From assembly GCA_022448165.1 (NCBI GenBank), contig JAKVAS010000003.1:1-54919 (forward strand): 54,919 bases of DNA. Direction: 5' to 3'. Origin of the DNA: Crocinitomicaceae bacterium. GTDB taxonomy: Bacteria > Bacteroidota > Bacteroidia > Flavobacteriales_D > Crocinitomicaceae. The number at the start of each line of letters is the position of its first letter. The first letter of the stretch is position 1. Positions 9,060-17,338 of the stretch are shown here, one piece after another. The notes beneath the pieces were generated by a model, which saw nothing but the letters and a program-made list of their open reading frames with translations, did not search any database and had not been told where the DNA came from. Made by a program: the position numbers and the translations under genes.

Positions 9060-9436
9060 TTAAATGCGCTGAATCTTAGTAATTTCATTCTTAACCTTGG
9101 TTGGAATCATTAAATATCCGATCAGGCAATCTTCTTCAAACTCTGCTTCACCATCCTTATTGATCTTCTTCTTTCGATTTATAATTGAAACGTATTGCTC
9201 TTTATTATCTGAGCTATGTAGGTTTAATTGACTATGTTGTGATTCAACAACTGGATCAACAACTTTAATTGAATCAACTGAGAAACATTCCCTATTTCCA
9301 ACTGTCCAATTAACGTATCTGGGGCCTCAATAAATGTCAAAGGCTGACTTGAAGAAATACCAAACCATTTATTAGAACTCTCACAAAACGGTTCTTTAGC
9401 ATTTTGACAACCTAAAAATGTTGCTATGACAAGCAT
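9060..9436 (-). pseudogene. Small lipoprotein gene interrupted by a frameshift
   Basis: The first frame runs from ATG 9436: MLVIATFLGCQN (lipobox LGC), then FGISSSQPLTFIEAPDTLIG. It continues to 9224, but its end (LIQLKLLIQLLNHNIVN) looks out of frame. The neighbouring frame opens after a stop at 9327 and reads natural-looking protein (CFSVDSIKVVDPVVE, EFEEDCLIGYLMIPTKVKNE) to a TAA at 9060, right before the terminator. A -1 shift near 9290-9300 joins the two into one protein of about 125 residues. The signal peptide is also unusually short. In a third frame just upstream, KTNIYLLAF would complete a lipoprotein signal if a second shift existed. Function unknown. A sequencing error is the alternative to a true pseudogene. 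Confidence 0.6.
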
Positions 9437-9488
9437 TCAAAGGCTAGCAAATAAATGTTTGTTTTAAAAAAACAATACTTATTCTTTA

Positions 9489-10181
9489 CTATTTATCCTG
9501 ATGAAGAATCATCAGTTTTTGATATATTTTTCTACTCAGTCCATTGGTTAGATCTTCAATCTCGTTCACAGATCTAACAATCACTTCATCGGGCATACTC
9601 TGAGCATATAAAAGAGCAACTTTAGAAATCAACGACATTGCCTCAGAGCAATAATCTAGATAACGTTCCAATTCAAATCGTGTCATTACTCTCTCGGGAG
9701 AATTAGGGGTATTCATTCCTTCTTTCCCAATAACTCCAGGATCTTTGGTTAATTGATGCATATCCACAACGTGTGCAATTACCCGAAGTTCATTCAATCT
9801 TTCCAAAGCTCTTTTTCTTTTCACCCGCGATTCAATCGTTACCAAAAAGAAAATCGCCGCTCCCATCAGCACAATATCATTCATGAAAGCATCCAAAAAA
9901 GTCATTACTCCTACAAGGGTATTGTCTTTGAATTTAAACTCGACATATGTAATGGTATAAATAATTCCAATCACAGCAATCGCTATCGCCAAGTACGAAG
10001 AAATACGCAATGCTAAATTAGGTTTAGCAATCCACTCCGCATTCTTTTTACTCTTTCGAGCAATGTTTAAAAACTGTAAACAGACATCTTCTAGTCCTGA
10101 ATCAGGAAAGCGATCGTTAATTCTTAGCTTCAAGACTTTAATTGTCTCAACTAATTTATTTGCATCTAATTCAACCGACAC
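9489..10181 (-). CDS. Hypothetical protein with two membrane helices
   Basis: I do not recognise this 230-residue protein. It has a soluble N-terminal part (about 1-55), two hydrophobic helices near residues 56-78 (ISSYLAIAIAVIGIIYTITY) and 92-115 (DIVLMGAAIFFLVTIE), then a helical, charged C-terminal half with many basic residues just after the second helix (RVKRKRALERL). No signal peptide or catalytic motif is evident. It starts 8 bases after the heptose epimerase gene on the same strand and is likely cotranscribed with it, but the sequence gives no functional link. Confidence 0.75.
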   Translation of the reverse strand: MSVELDANKLVETIKVLKLRINDRFPDSGLEDVCLQFLNIARKSKKNAEWIAKPNLALRISSYLAIAIAVIGIIYTITYVEFKFKDNTLVGVMTFLDAFMNDIVLMGAAIFFLVTIESRVKRKRALERLNELRVIAHVVDMHQLTKDPGVIGKEGMNTPNSPERVMTRFELERYLDYCSEAMSLISKVALLYAQSMPDEVIVRSVNEIEDLTNGLSRKIYQKLMILHQDK

Positions 10182-10189
10182 GATAAACC

Positions 10190-11161
10190 TTAATAATAAC
10201 TATTTGTAGAAAGATAATTTTCAACATAATCCTTAACCCCTTCTTCCAAAGTGTGAAATCCTTTATCGTAACCAGAACTCACCAATTTACTCATCTCTGC
10301 TTTAGTGAAATATTGATATTTATCTCTGATATCTTCAGGAGTATCGACAAAAGAAATATTCTCTTCTTTTCCCATTGATTTGAACGTATTCTTTGTTAAA
10401 TCAAGGAAAGTACGCGCTATACCTGACCCTAAATTATACAATCCTGATTCTGGAGATTTCTCTTTCAAGTACAAACACACTTCAATCACATCCTTTACAT
10501 AAATAAAATCACGTAGCTGTTCTCCATTTTTATATTCTGGATTATGAGATCTGAATAGTTTCATACCATCCGTAGCACCAATCTGATTGAATGCATGGAA
10601 AACAACAGAAGCCATTCTTCCTTTATGAAATTCATTTGGTCCATAGACATTGAAAAACTTCAATCCTGCCCAAAAAGGCGGGAATTCTGTTTGTTCTATT
10701 GCCCATTTATCAAAATCATTCTTAGAATCACCATAAGGATTTAGTGGTTTTAACTTTTCGATTAGATCATGGTCATCTTTGTAACCATGTTCACCCAAAC
10801 CGTATGTTGCAGCTGAACTTGCATACACCAGTGGAATATTATGTTTGACACATTGCTTCCACACCTCCTTAGAATAATCGACGTTCAATCTATCAAAAAT
10901 TGTAGTATCAAACTCAGTCGTATCTGTTCGAGCACCAATGTGGTATACAAATTCTACTTCTTGACCAAAGTCAGACAGCCATTTACCGAAGTTTTTCCTG
11001 CCTATTTTCGCTTGAATAGACTTCCCCTCAAGATTCTTCGATTTTTCAATTTTTGAGAAATCATCCACAACGACAATGTTCTCATATCCTGCTTTGTTCA
11101 AACGACTTACAAGACAGCTCCCGATAAATCCAGCAGCTCCCGTTACGACGATTGTTTTCAT
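10190..11161 (-). CDS. hldD: ADP-L-glycero-D-manno-heptose 6-epimerase
   Basis: The protein is 323 residues, the family length. It is an extended short-chain dehydrogenase: the NADP-binding loop GAAGFIGSC at residues 8-16, VYASSAATYG, and the catalytic YGDSK (YxxxK) near residues 143-147. Regions NVYGPNEFHKGRMASV and GEQLRDFIYVKDV are typical of HldD/RfaD. It converts ADP-D-glycero- to ADP-L-glycero-D-manno-heptose for LPS inner core assembly in the cytoplasm. It sits between a deoxynucleoside kinase gene and an unknown membrane protein gene. No other heptose genes are in the window. Confidence 0.92.
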   Translation of the reverse strand: MKTIVVTGAAGFIGSCLVSRLNKAGYENIVVVDDFSKIEKSKNLEGKSIQAKIGRKNFGKWLSDFGQEVEFVYHIGARTDTTEFDTTIFDRLNVDYSKEVWKQCVKHNIPLVYASSAATYGLGEHGYKDDHDLIEKLKPLNPYGDSKNDFDKWAIEQTEFPPFWAGLKFFNVYGPNEFHKGRMASVVFHAFNQIGATDGMKLFRSHNPEYKNGEQLRDFIYVKDVIEVCLYLKEKSPESGLYNLGSGIARTFLDLTKNTFKSMGKEENISFVDTPEDIRDKYQYFTKAEMSKLVSSGYDKGFHTLEEGVKDYVENYLSTNSYY

Positions 11162-11197
11162 ACGTGTAATTTTGATTTTCTATGTATTGAATGTTCG

Positions 11198-11812
11198 CTA
11201 GAACAATCCATTAATCTCAGCATCAATTGCGTTGATAATCTTCCCTAAATCTTCTTGATCCTCCAAGAAGTTGTTATTATCAACATCTATAATCAATAGT
11301 TTTCCTTTGTCGTAAGTAGAAATCCAAGCCTCATAACGTTCATTCAAACGCTTCAAGTAATCCAATCGAATACTTTCTTCGTAATCACGTCCTCGACTTT
11401 GTATCTGATTTACCAATGTTGGAACACTTGCTCTCAAATAAATCAGCAAATCTGGTGGAGAAACAAATGAATCCATCAAATTAAACAATGAAAAATAGTT
11501 TTCAAAATCACGTGTTGTCATCAGTCCCATTGAATGCAAGTTGGGAGCAAAAATAAACGCATCTTCATAGATTGTACGATCCTGAATTACAGTTTCATTT
11601 GACTCCTTAATTTCTTGTACTTGCGTAAAGCGACTATTTAGATAATAAATCTGAAGGTTAAATGACCAACGCTGCATGTCTTCATAAAAATCATTCAGGT
11701 AAGGATTTTGTTCTACATCTTCATAATGTGTATTCCATCCAAAATGCTTAGCAAGCATTTTTGTTAGTGTAGTTTTTCCGGCTCCTATATTTCCTGCTAT
11801 GGCAACGTGCAT
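11198..11812 (-). CDS. Deoxynucleoside kinase (dAK/dGK family)
   Basis: The protein is 204 residues. A P-loop AGNIGAGKTTL lies at residues 6-16. The catalytic/substrate region YEDVEQNPYLNDFYED follows, then QDRTIYEDAFIFA (the DRS/ERS-like motif, here DRT), and the lid RGRDYEESIRLDYLKRLNERY, all typical of bacterial deoxyadenosine/deoxyguanosine kinases. It phosphorylates salvaged deoxynucleosides with ATP or another NTP. Which base it prefers cannot be read from the sequence. The gene is on the same strand as hldD with a 36-bp gap. Confidence 0.9.
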   Translation of the reverse strand: MHVAIAGNIGAGKTTLTKMLAKHFGWNTHYEDVEQNPYLNDFYEDMQRWSFNLQIYYLNSRFTQVQEIKESNETVIQDRTIYEDAFIFAPNLHSMGLMTTRDFENYFSLFNLMDSFVSPPDLLIYLRASVPTLVNQIQSRGRDYEESIRLDYLKRLNERYEAWISTYDKGKLLIIDVDNNNFLEDQEDLGKIINAIDAEINGLF

Positions 11813-11866
11813 ATCCTCTTAGTTTTGGTCTGACTAAATTACAAACTTTGACAGAACAGACAAGGC

Positions 11867-12706
11867 TTATTTCGAGATTCGAAGAGCAAATTTATAAACA
11901 TTGGTCGCCGTTCTTAAAAAAAAGAAACCATTGAGGTAAGTAAACGCTTGTACGTCTTCAATTGGAAGCTTTATCATTCCTTCTACTCCAAGTTCCCATG
12001 GCTTCATCTTAACGTAATCATCAGATAAAGAAAATAAGAATGCCTCATTTCCTTCAATACTTTTGATTCCCCTTCCTTCGATAAACTCCAATAATGATCC
12101 ATATACATCAAAAATATAAATCCCCTTTCCTTCATCTAACAGCAACAATCGGTTATTTCTCTCAATCATCATTGTTATCCCCTCCACATTAAGTATTCCT
12201 CTTAAATTTTTAATCTCTTGATTCTGTAAAGTTCCATCCAAAGAAAGCAAAATCAATGATGAGTTTACATTATCTAACACCCAAATTTTATTTGGTTGAT
12301 TCGAAATACAAACCAATGAAGCATTTTCAACACCCCGATCCAATAATTCAATACAATCATCCGTATTTGTAAGTGTATTATCAAAATAACAAAGGGTTTG
12401 TTGTTCTTCAGAAAAATGCACCAGTTTCATGCTATTTATAGGATCCAAAGAAGAAGTAGTTCCTAAAGATTTGATACTCTGCATAAAAAGTTTCTGACCA
12501 GTGGAATCGTACTTCGTAATATTTCCAGATTTAGAAAGGTAATAGTTCTCCAATCTATCCATTGACCACATATCAGAAGAATCTACACTCATTGAAAACT
12601 TTTCTTCCCATTGAACATTCAGCGTATCTTGCCCAAAAGAGTACCCTGAAATCAGGGTGATAAATAACAATACCACTCTATTACTTATTTTCAATCGACA
12701 CATCAT
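11867..12706 (-). CDS. Secreted propeller-like protein of unknown function
   Basis: Two adjacent ATGs at 12706 and 12703 precede a signal peptide (LKISNRVVLLFITLISGYSFGQ). Reading further upstream to 12811 would only extend into the GH3 gene. About 280 residues. The mature part repeats short beta-strand units of the kind seen in NHL/six-bladed propellers (LSKSGNITKYDSTGQKL, KIWVLDNVNSSLILLSLDGT, RLLLLDEGKGIYIFDVYGSL). I infer a propeller or a binding protein in the periplasm. No catalytic residues stand out. Its 5' end overlaps the 3' end of the GH3 gene by about 26 bases, so the two are translated from one message. Confidence 0.75.
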   Translation of the reverse strand: MMCRLKISNRVVLLFITLISGYSFGQDTLNVQWEEKFSMSVDSSDMWSMDRLENYYLSKSGNITKYDSTGQKLFMQSIKSLGTTSSLDPINSMKLVHFSEEQQTLCYFDNTLTNTDDCIELLDRGVENASLVCISNQPNKIWVLDNVNSSLILLSLDGTLQNQEIKNLRGILNVEGITMMIERNNRLLLLDEGKGIYIFDVYGSLLEFIEGRGIKSIEGNEAFLFSLSDDYVKMKPWELGVEGMIKLPIEDVQAFTYLNGFFFLRTATNVYKFALRISK

Positions 12707-14216
12707 CCTTTTGTGTTTGCAATATTTGTTCCACAAGCTTTCTGTCATTGGACAATCTAGGGATTTTATTCTGCCCTCCCAACTTCCCAATACTTCGTAA
12801 CCACTTATCAAACGTTCCTTTTTGTATAATATTGACTTTAGGACTCTCTAATACAAGGTTATGGTATCGTTTGGCATCGTAGTCTGAATTTATTTCACGA
12901 AGAGTTTCATCAAGTATTCGAATAAATCGATCCATCTCATCGGGAAATTGAACAAACTCAACACACCATTCATGAGCTCCTTTATCCTTCCCTTCCATAT
13001 AAAGAGGACAAGCAGTAAACTCTCTAACTTGGGCATTAGTCCTACTACAAGCTTCGGCCATAGCGTGTTCAGCATTCTCCACAATTAACTCTTCCCCAAA
13101 TGTATTGATATAACTCTTTGTTCTTCCTGTAATAGAAAAACGATATGGTGCAGTAGATGAAAACTTAATTGTATCACCAATAATGTAACGCCAAAGCCCA
13201 CCATTTGTAGAAATAACTAATGCATAATTAACACCCAGCTCAACATCTTCTATAGCAATCGTATTCTTAGATTGACGCCCATTAAATTCGTTCATCGGAA
13301 TAAACTCGAAAAAAATACCGTAATCCAACATTAAGAGCATTTGATCTTTATCCACCTCATCTTGAATCCCAAAAAAACCTTCAGATGCATTATATGTTTC
13401 CACATAATTCATTTTAGGATCAGGAATCAACCTTTTAAAATGCTCACGATATGGTTCAAAATTGACACCTCCATGCATAAACAATTCAAGATTTGGCCAC
13501 ACCTCTTTCAAATTTGATTTCCCTGAAATTTCCAATACTCGATTAGCCAAGACCATTGTCCAACTGGGCACTCCGGCAATAATATAAATATCCTGCTCAA
13601 TAGTTGATCGAGCCATTTTTTCTATCTTCTCCTCCCACTCACTCATTAAAGCAATTTCGCGCGCCGGTGTTCTTCTAATTTCAGCCCACCAAGGAAGATT
13701 CTTTACAATTATTGCTGATAAATCCCCGAAATATGAATCTGAGGAAAGATAATTCACTTCAGCACTTCCTCCTATAATTAAATGTTTGCCTTTATATAGT
13801 TTCCGATTAGGATGATTGTGATAATAAAGTCCAAGCAGATCCTTACCTCCTTTATAATGACAATCCTCTAAAGATTCTTTTGTTACTGGTATCAATTTAC
13901 TTCTCCCTGAAGTTGTGCCCGAGGACTTTGCAAACCATTTGGTATCTGTAGGCCAAAGAAGCTGTTGCTCTCCTTCCATCAAACGATCAACCCATGGTTT
14001 TACGTCTTCATAATATTGAAGAGGGACCTTTTCTTTAAAGTCTTTATAGCTCTCAATTTGATCAAAGTTATACTTCCGTCCAAACTCAGTCTTTCTTCCC
14101 ATTTCAATATGCCGCTGAAACAACTCTTGTTGCACTTCAATGGGGTATTTTCGAAACAAATCAATTTGATGAATTCGTTTCTTTATAACCCAAGCAAAAA
14201 TGGAGTTGAATGGCAT
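12681..14216 (-). CDS. GH3 auxin-responsive-promoter family adenylating enzyme (first copy)
   Basis: The protein is 511 residues, the usual length for bacterial GH3 proteins. The ATP-binding loop FAKSSGTTSGRSKLIPVT is near residue 105. Further family marks are GVPSWTMVL, the TYNASEGFFGIQ motif and the hinge region GLWRYIIGDTIKF. GH3 enzymes belong to the ANL superfamily: plant members adenylate a carboxylate such as jasmonate or indole acetate and link it to an amino acid. The substrates of the Bacteroidota members are unknown. A second, clearly related copy lies at 17339. Just before this gene is a terminator for the upstream small gene, so it should have its own promoter; only a near-consensus box is visible around 14233-14241. 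Confidence 0.87.
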   Translation of the reverse strand: MPFNSIFAWVIKKRIHQIDLFRKYPIEVQQELFQRHIEMGRKTEFGRKYNFDQIESYKDFKEKVPLQYYEDVKPWVDRLMEGEQQLLWPTDTKWFAKSSGTTSGRSKLIPVTKESLEDCHYKGGKDLLGLYYHNHPNRKLYKGKHLIIGGSAEVNYLSSDSYFGDLSAIIVKNLPWWAEIRRTPAREIALMSEWEEKIEKMARSTIEQDIYIIAGVPSWTMVLANRVLEISGKSNLKEVWPNLELFMHGGVNFEPYREHFKRLIPDPKMNYVETYNASEGFFGIQDEVDKDQMLLMLDYGIFFEFIPMNEFNGRQSKNTIAIEDVELGVNYALVISTNGGLWRYIIGDTIKFSSTAPYRFSITGRTKSYINTFGEELIVENAEHAMAEACSRTNAQVREFTACPLYMEGKDKGAHEWCVEFVQFPDEMDRFIRILDETLREINSDYDAKRYHNLVLESPKVNIIQKGTFDKWLRSIGKLGGQNKIPRLSNDRKLVEQILQTQKDDVSIENK

Positions 14217-14243
14217 ATAATTACAGTTTCAAAAGTTAAGAGC

Positions 14244-14281
14244 AAAAAAAATCCCGTCTCGCTTTCGCGAAATGACAGGAT
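14244..14281 (-). terminator. Intrinsic terminator of the 32-residue peptide gene
   Basis: Bases 14251-14281 form a hairpin: an outer stem ATCCxGTC/GACxGGAT with one mismatch and an inner stem TCGC/GCGA around TTTC. On the minus strand it is followed by a run of T (A run at 14244-14250). It lies 24 bases beyond the stop of the small gene and ends 35 bases before the GH3 start. Confidence 0.8.
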
Positions 14282-14305
14282 AAAATTTTCATATTTCTAA
14301 TTCGT

Positions 14306-14404
14306 TTATCCGAAGAAAACGATAGAGAATACAATTGCAAGAAGAGCAAGTGTAATAATTGTTCCTACTGCTGCTGTAGATCCTTCAAAAAAATTATCAG
14401 CCAT
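14306..14404 (-). CDS. 32-residue single-helix membrane peptide
   Basis: ATG at 14404 to TAA at 14306 encodes 32 residues: a short polar start MADNFFEGSTAA, then one hydrophobic helix (IITLALLAIVFSIVFF) to the last Gly. I do not recognise it. Three things support a real gene: a TACCTTTG promoter box 19 nt upstream, a hairpin terminator 24 bases downstream, and a clean single-helix composition. It would be a small inner-membrane protein, perhaps a subunit or regulator of a larger complex; that role is inference. Neither flanking gene is close enough to share its terminator. Confidence 0.65.
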   Translation of the reverse strand: MADNFFEGSTAAVGTIITLALLAIVFSIVFFG

Positions 14405-14423
14405 AACGTTTACGTTTTTCTTT

Positions 14424-14431
14424 CAAAGGTA
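14424..14431 (-). promoter_or_regulatory. -7 promoter box TACCTTTG for the 32-residue peptide gene
   Basis: On the minus strand TACCTTTG matches TAnnTTTG and leaves 19 nt to the ATG at 14404. A TTG lies upstream, but closer than the usual spacing. Confidence 0.55.
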
Positions 14432-14491
14432 GAAAAAAATCAACGATAATAAATCTCATTTGTTCAAAACAATTTCACTTACCCTTGTTTT

Positions 14492-15643
14492 TTAGGGTCT
14501 TTTTCCAATCCCTGTTACAAATTGAAGCAACAGTCCCCATCTTTTTTCATCAGCCTCTTTAATAGAAGAATAAAAATGATTCAATCTTATACGCGTATGA
14601 GGAGAAAAAGAATATGTTAAACTTGTCGCACTTGTACTATTTAAATGATACAGTTCCTTCGAATAAACAGAGTTTAAATAATTAATCGCGAATGAAGAAC
14701 TCACGAACATTTTATTCATGATATAAAAATCTACACTTCCTTGATAATTCACAAATGCAAAACCTCCTTCTCTTTCCGATTCTGTATGCCCCAAAGACAC
14801 CTGATTAGAAACACGGAATTTCTCGTAAAACTTATAGATCCAATCTCCTCCTATTCTATTGATAAGAGCAATATCATCACTAATCAAAGTATTATTAATT
14901 CTACCTGAAACAATATTCAACCCAAATTCGTTCTTCTTAAAGGTTGGATTTCCAATGTGAGAAGTTATTAACCAAGTATTGTCGTAAGAATAATTCGAAA
15001 AACTAAACTTAGGACTCAAACTTTCATCTTCACTATCATTAATTAAATTATCACATACAAGAATTGGCTTATTTAGCATTCCTCCTGAAGTAATTGCCAA
15101 TTCCATATCCAATTGATTAGATACCGGTGTTTTTAAGAAAAAACCTAAATCTTGCACAAACCCAATGTCCATCTTAATAAGGTTTGTCATAAAACTTGAT
15201 ACAGGATCTAATTTAGGATTATGTCCATAAGGAATTGACTTATTACCAATCCATAAATTAGTACGGTCCCATTTTGTATCGAATTTCAACCAAGTATCAA
15301 GCAATTGAAACTTAAAGTTTGCTTCCCGCTGCCCTTGCTGATTTACGGTTTTATCAAATGGAATTGAAAACCTCAATTTCGAAGAACTTAAACTTAAGGT
15401 TTTCACATAGCCCTTTTGTAACCTTTTCTGATTAATCGTAAACAATTGAAATGCCAATTGATTCTTAGGTCCTCGATTCGTTAAATCCCATCTTCCACCA
15501 TTGATATCATGTATGTACCCACCATGCAGGTTCAACTGTGTATAAAAAAAGGAATTTTGCTGTTTCGTTTGCTTCATTGCATTCTGTCCGAATCCTAAAA
15601 AAGTAAAACAGCAGAAAAAAGCTATAACAGATAAACTCTTCAT
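14492..15643 (-). CDS. Putative outer-membrane beta-barrel protein of unknown function
   Basis: The protein is 383 residues with a signal peptide (MKSLSVIAFFCCFTFLGFGQ). The rest is made of alternating amphipathic strands with aromatic residues and short turns (YTQLNLHGGYIHDI, FKFQLLDTWLKFD, WLITSHIGNP, RVSNQVSLGH, SLTYSFSPHTRIRLNHFYSS), suggesting a porin-like barrel, perhaps 14-18 strands. I cannot name a family. It starts 2 bases after the stop of the lipoprotein gene, so the two are one operon and may form an outer-membrane pair. Substrate unknown. Confidence 0.72.
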   Translation of the reverse strand: MKSLSVIAFFCCFTFLGFGQNAMKQTKQQNSFFYTQLNLHGGYIHDINGGRWDLTNRGPKNQLAFQLFTINQKRLQKGYVKTLSLSSSKLRFSIPFDKTVNQQGQREANFKFQLLDTWLKFDTKWDRTNLWIGNKSIPYGHNPKLDPVSSFMTNLIKMDIGFVQDLGFFLKTPVSNQLDMELAITSGGMLNKPILVCDNLINDSEDESLSPKFSFSNYSYDNTWLITSHIGNPTFKKNEFGLNIVSGRINNTLISDDIALINRIGGDWIYKFYEKFRVSNQVSLGHTESEREGGFAFVNYQGSVDFYIMNKMFVSSSFAINYLNSVYSKELYHLNSTSATSLTYSFSPHTRIRLNHFYSSIKEADEKRWGLLLQFVTGIGKRP

Positions 15644-15645
15644 TC

Positions 15646-17142
15646 TTAATAATTATATAGTCCTTTACGAATTCTCAACTTTTCTCTCATCGGTTTTGAC
15701 AATTTAATTCTTGCCATCCACACCGGGGTAATACGTTCATATGAAAGCACATAAATGATCATAACATCTCTTTCTAACGATTCATAGGTTAAGTAAATCT
15801 TCTCAATCCCTTTATATTGATTGTTCACCCATTTGTCATCATCTTTGTTTGTAAGTAAAACGTACGGTTTAATATCATTAGGAAGAAGGTCAGCATCAAA
15901 TGCTAGCGTACTCTGCGTTGGATTATACCTTCTGTTCTTAGGATAGGTATTAATTCCAAAAAGCAATCCTGATAATTTTTGTTCATTCAATAATGAAAGG
16001 TCGATATTTCCGATATTAATTTTGTAGGGCGTCCATTGTCCTGTTAAGACAATTTCCGCATAAGCTTCCGTTCCTTTTACATCTATAACATTTAAGTGCA
16101 CAGAATCTAAATATTGCATCCAATTCAGGTCAAATTCTTTAGGTGTTTTTTCCGTATAAAAACCTCGATCTTTAAACTGTGTTGTTTTCACTGGGCTTTC
16201 AAGAATTGATGTGTATGTTTGATCCGTACCTTCTAAGAGTAATTGAAACTCTTTCTTGTAGAACTGTTCATTATCCAATGGTTCAATTATCCTCCCACTC
16301 TTTGCACCAATCTCCAATAGTTCTGTTTTCGCTCTATATCTAATTGGTTCACGCAATTGAGAAAAGTCAATAACTGTATTTTCTGCTAAGTTCGATATAG
16401 AATCATACTCCATCATAAAGTCTACGGACAATTCAGGGTTCTTCAATTTAACCAGTCGTCGGTATAAATCTTTGTCCAAGAAAAACCAACTATGTGATAA
16501 AATTCTATTCTGATTCAAGTTTATTGAATCCTTCAATCGCTCATTAAAGTCAGAGTAATCTTCCGTTGTTAAAACAAACTCCCACTTAGTAGCTGCCAAA
16601 CAATTATTCACCAACTGACAACGATATGCGCGCTGCTGAACATCCTGCAAAACATGCTTTTGCGTTGAATCAACAGAAAAAGTAAACTCATTATGTTCCT
16701 TCCTAAATGAATAACCGAATCGGTTAAATTCTTCCTCAATAATTTCGGGATAGATCATATCTCCCTTAGCATCAAATTTTGGAACAAGACGTAACAGATC
16801 GACACCATCAATTTCTACTTTATTATTATTTGGATCATAGAATGTAATATCTGTAAGAATCTTTCCTACAGGCATTTTATCATGAAGACGGATTTCTATA
16901 TTTTCAAAACGTAGATTGGAACTATGGCCATAGAGAGAATCTTTCTCTCCAATATCATATTTGTAGTTAAAACCTGGACTGCTAGCATCTAATGTAACAA
17001 CATTGTTTTCATATTTATCAAAAAATGAAAGGATCGATTCTGGCGCTTCTTTTTGTCCTTTCGTACGGTTAATATCGTTCCACTTCACAGTATGACATGC
17101 TGATAATAGTAGAGCGACAATAATAGCAGTGATACTTTTCAT
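15646..17142 (-). CDS. Large lipoprotein of unknown function
   Basis: The protein is 498 residues. The signal MKSITAIIVALLLSAC ends in lipobox LLSAC, so the mature protein should be lipid-anchored. I recognise no catalytic domain. It is charged, with many strand-like segments, and a C-terminal stretch rich in Arg/Lys (RIKLSKPMREKLRIRKGLYNY). Two Cys, near residues 173 and 179 (YRCQLVNNCLAA), could form a disulphide. The gene has its own promoter box and is followed after 2 bases by the outer-membrane-like protein gene. The pair sits between two GH3 genes. The function is not predictable from sequence alone. Confidence 0.78.
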   Translation of the reverse strand: MKSITAIIVALLLSACHTVKWNDINRTKGQKEAPESILSFFDKYENNVVTLDASSPGFNYKYDIGEKDSLYGHSSNLRFENIEIRLHDKMPVGKILTDITFYDPNNNKVEIDGVDLLRLVPKFDAKGDMIYPEIIEEEFNRFGYSFRKEHNEFTFSVDSTQKHVLQDVQQRAYRCQLVNNCLAATKWEFVLTTEDYSDFNERLKDSINLNQNRILSHSWFFLDKDLYRRLVKLKNPELSVDFMMEYDSISNLAENTVIDFSQLREPIRYRAKTELLEIGAKSGRIIEPLDNEQFYKKEFQLLLEGTDQTYTSILESPVKTTQFKDRGFYTEKTPKEFDLNWMQYLDSVHLNVIDVKGTEAYAEIVLTGQWTPYKINIGNIDLSLLNEQKLSGLLFGINTYPKNRRYNPTQSTLAFDADLLPNDIKPYVLLTNKDDDKWVNNQYKGIEKIYLTYESLERDVMIIYVLSYERITPVWMARIKLSKPMREKLRIRKGLYNY

Positions 17143-17172
17143 TAAAGTTCGATTACATTATTTGTAGCTCCG

Positions 17173-17180
17173 CAAATTTA
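17173..17180 (-). promoter_or_regulatory. -7 promoter box TAAATTTG for the lipoprotein/outer-membrane pair
   Basis: On the minus strand TAAATTTG fits TAnnTTTG, with 30 nt to the ATG at 17142. It lies in the 196-bp divergent gap shared with the second GH3 gene. No -33 TTG at standard spacing. Confidence 0.45.
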
Positions 17181-17310
17181 TGAAACTCTTGTCAATTGAA
17201 AAATTTTTTTCCCTCTATTCACCATCACTCACCATTTTTCTTCTTAACACTATTATGAAAGAATCATCTTTATTTAATACTAACGTAATTTATTCTCTTT
17301 GAAAGATCTA

Positions 17311-17318
17311 TAAGTTTG
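17311..17318 (+). promoter_or_regulatory. -7 promoter box TAAGTTTG for the second GH3 gene
   Basis: TAAGTTTG fits TAnnTTTG with 20 nt to the ATG at 17339. A TTTG lies upstream but only 9 nt away, shorter than the usual spacer. The rest of the 17143-17338 gap is AT-rich with no reading frame of note. Confidence 0.5.
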
Positions 17319-17338
17319 AGTAGACATAAAGCAACCAC

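Noticed and set aside
9224-9300. C-terminal part LIQLKLLIQLLNHNIVN of the first lipoprotein frame as real protein
   Set aside because: Low-complexity and unlike a mature lipoprotein, while the neighbouring frame reads natural protein to a stop next to the terminator.
12707-12811. N-terminal extension of the propeller-like protein to 12811
   Set aside because: The extension lies in the GH3 coding region and would put the signal peptide in the middle of the protein.
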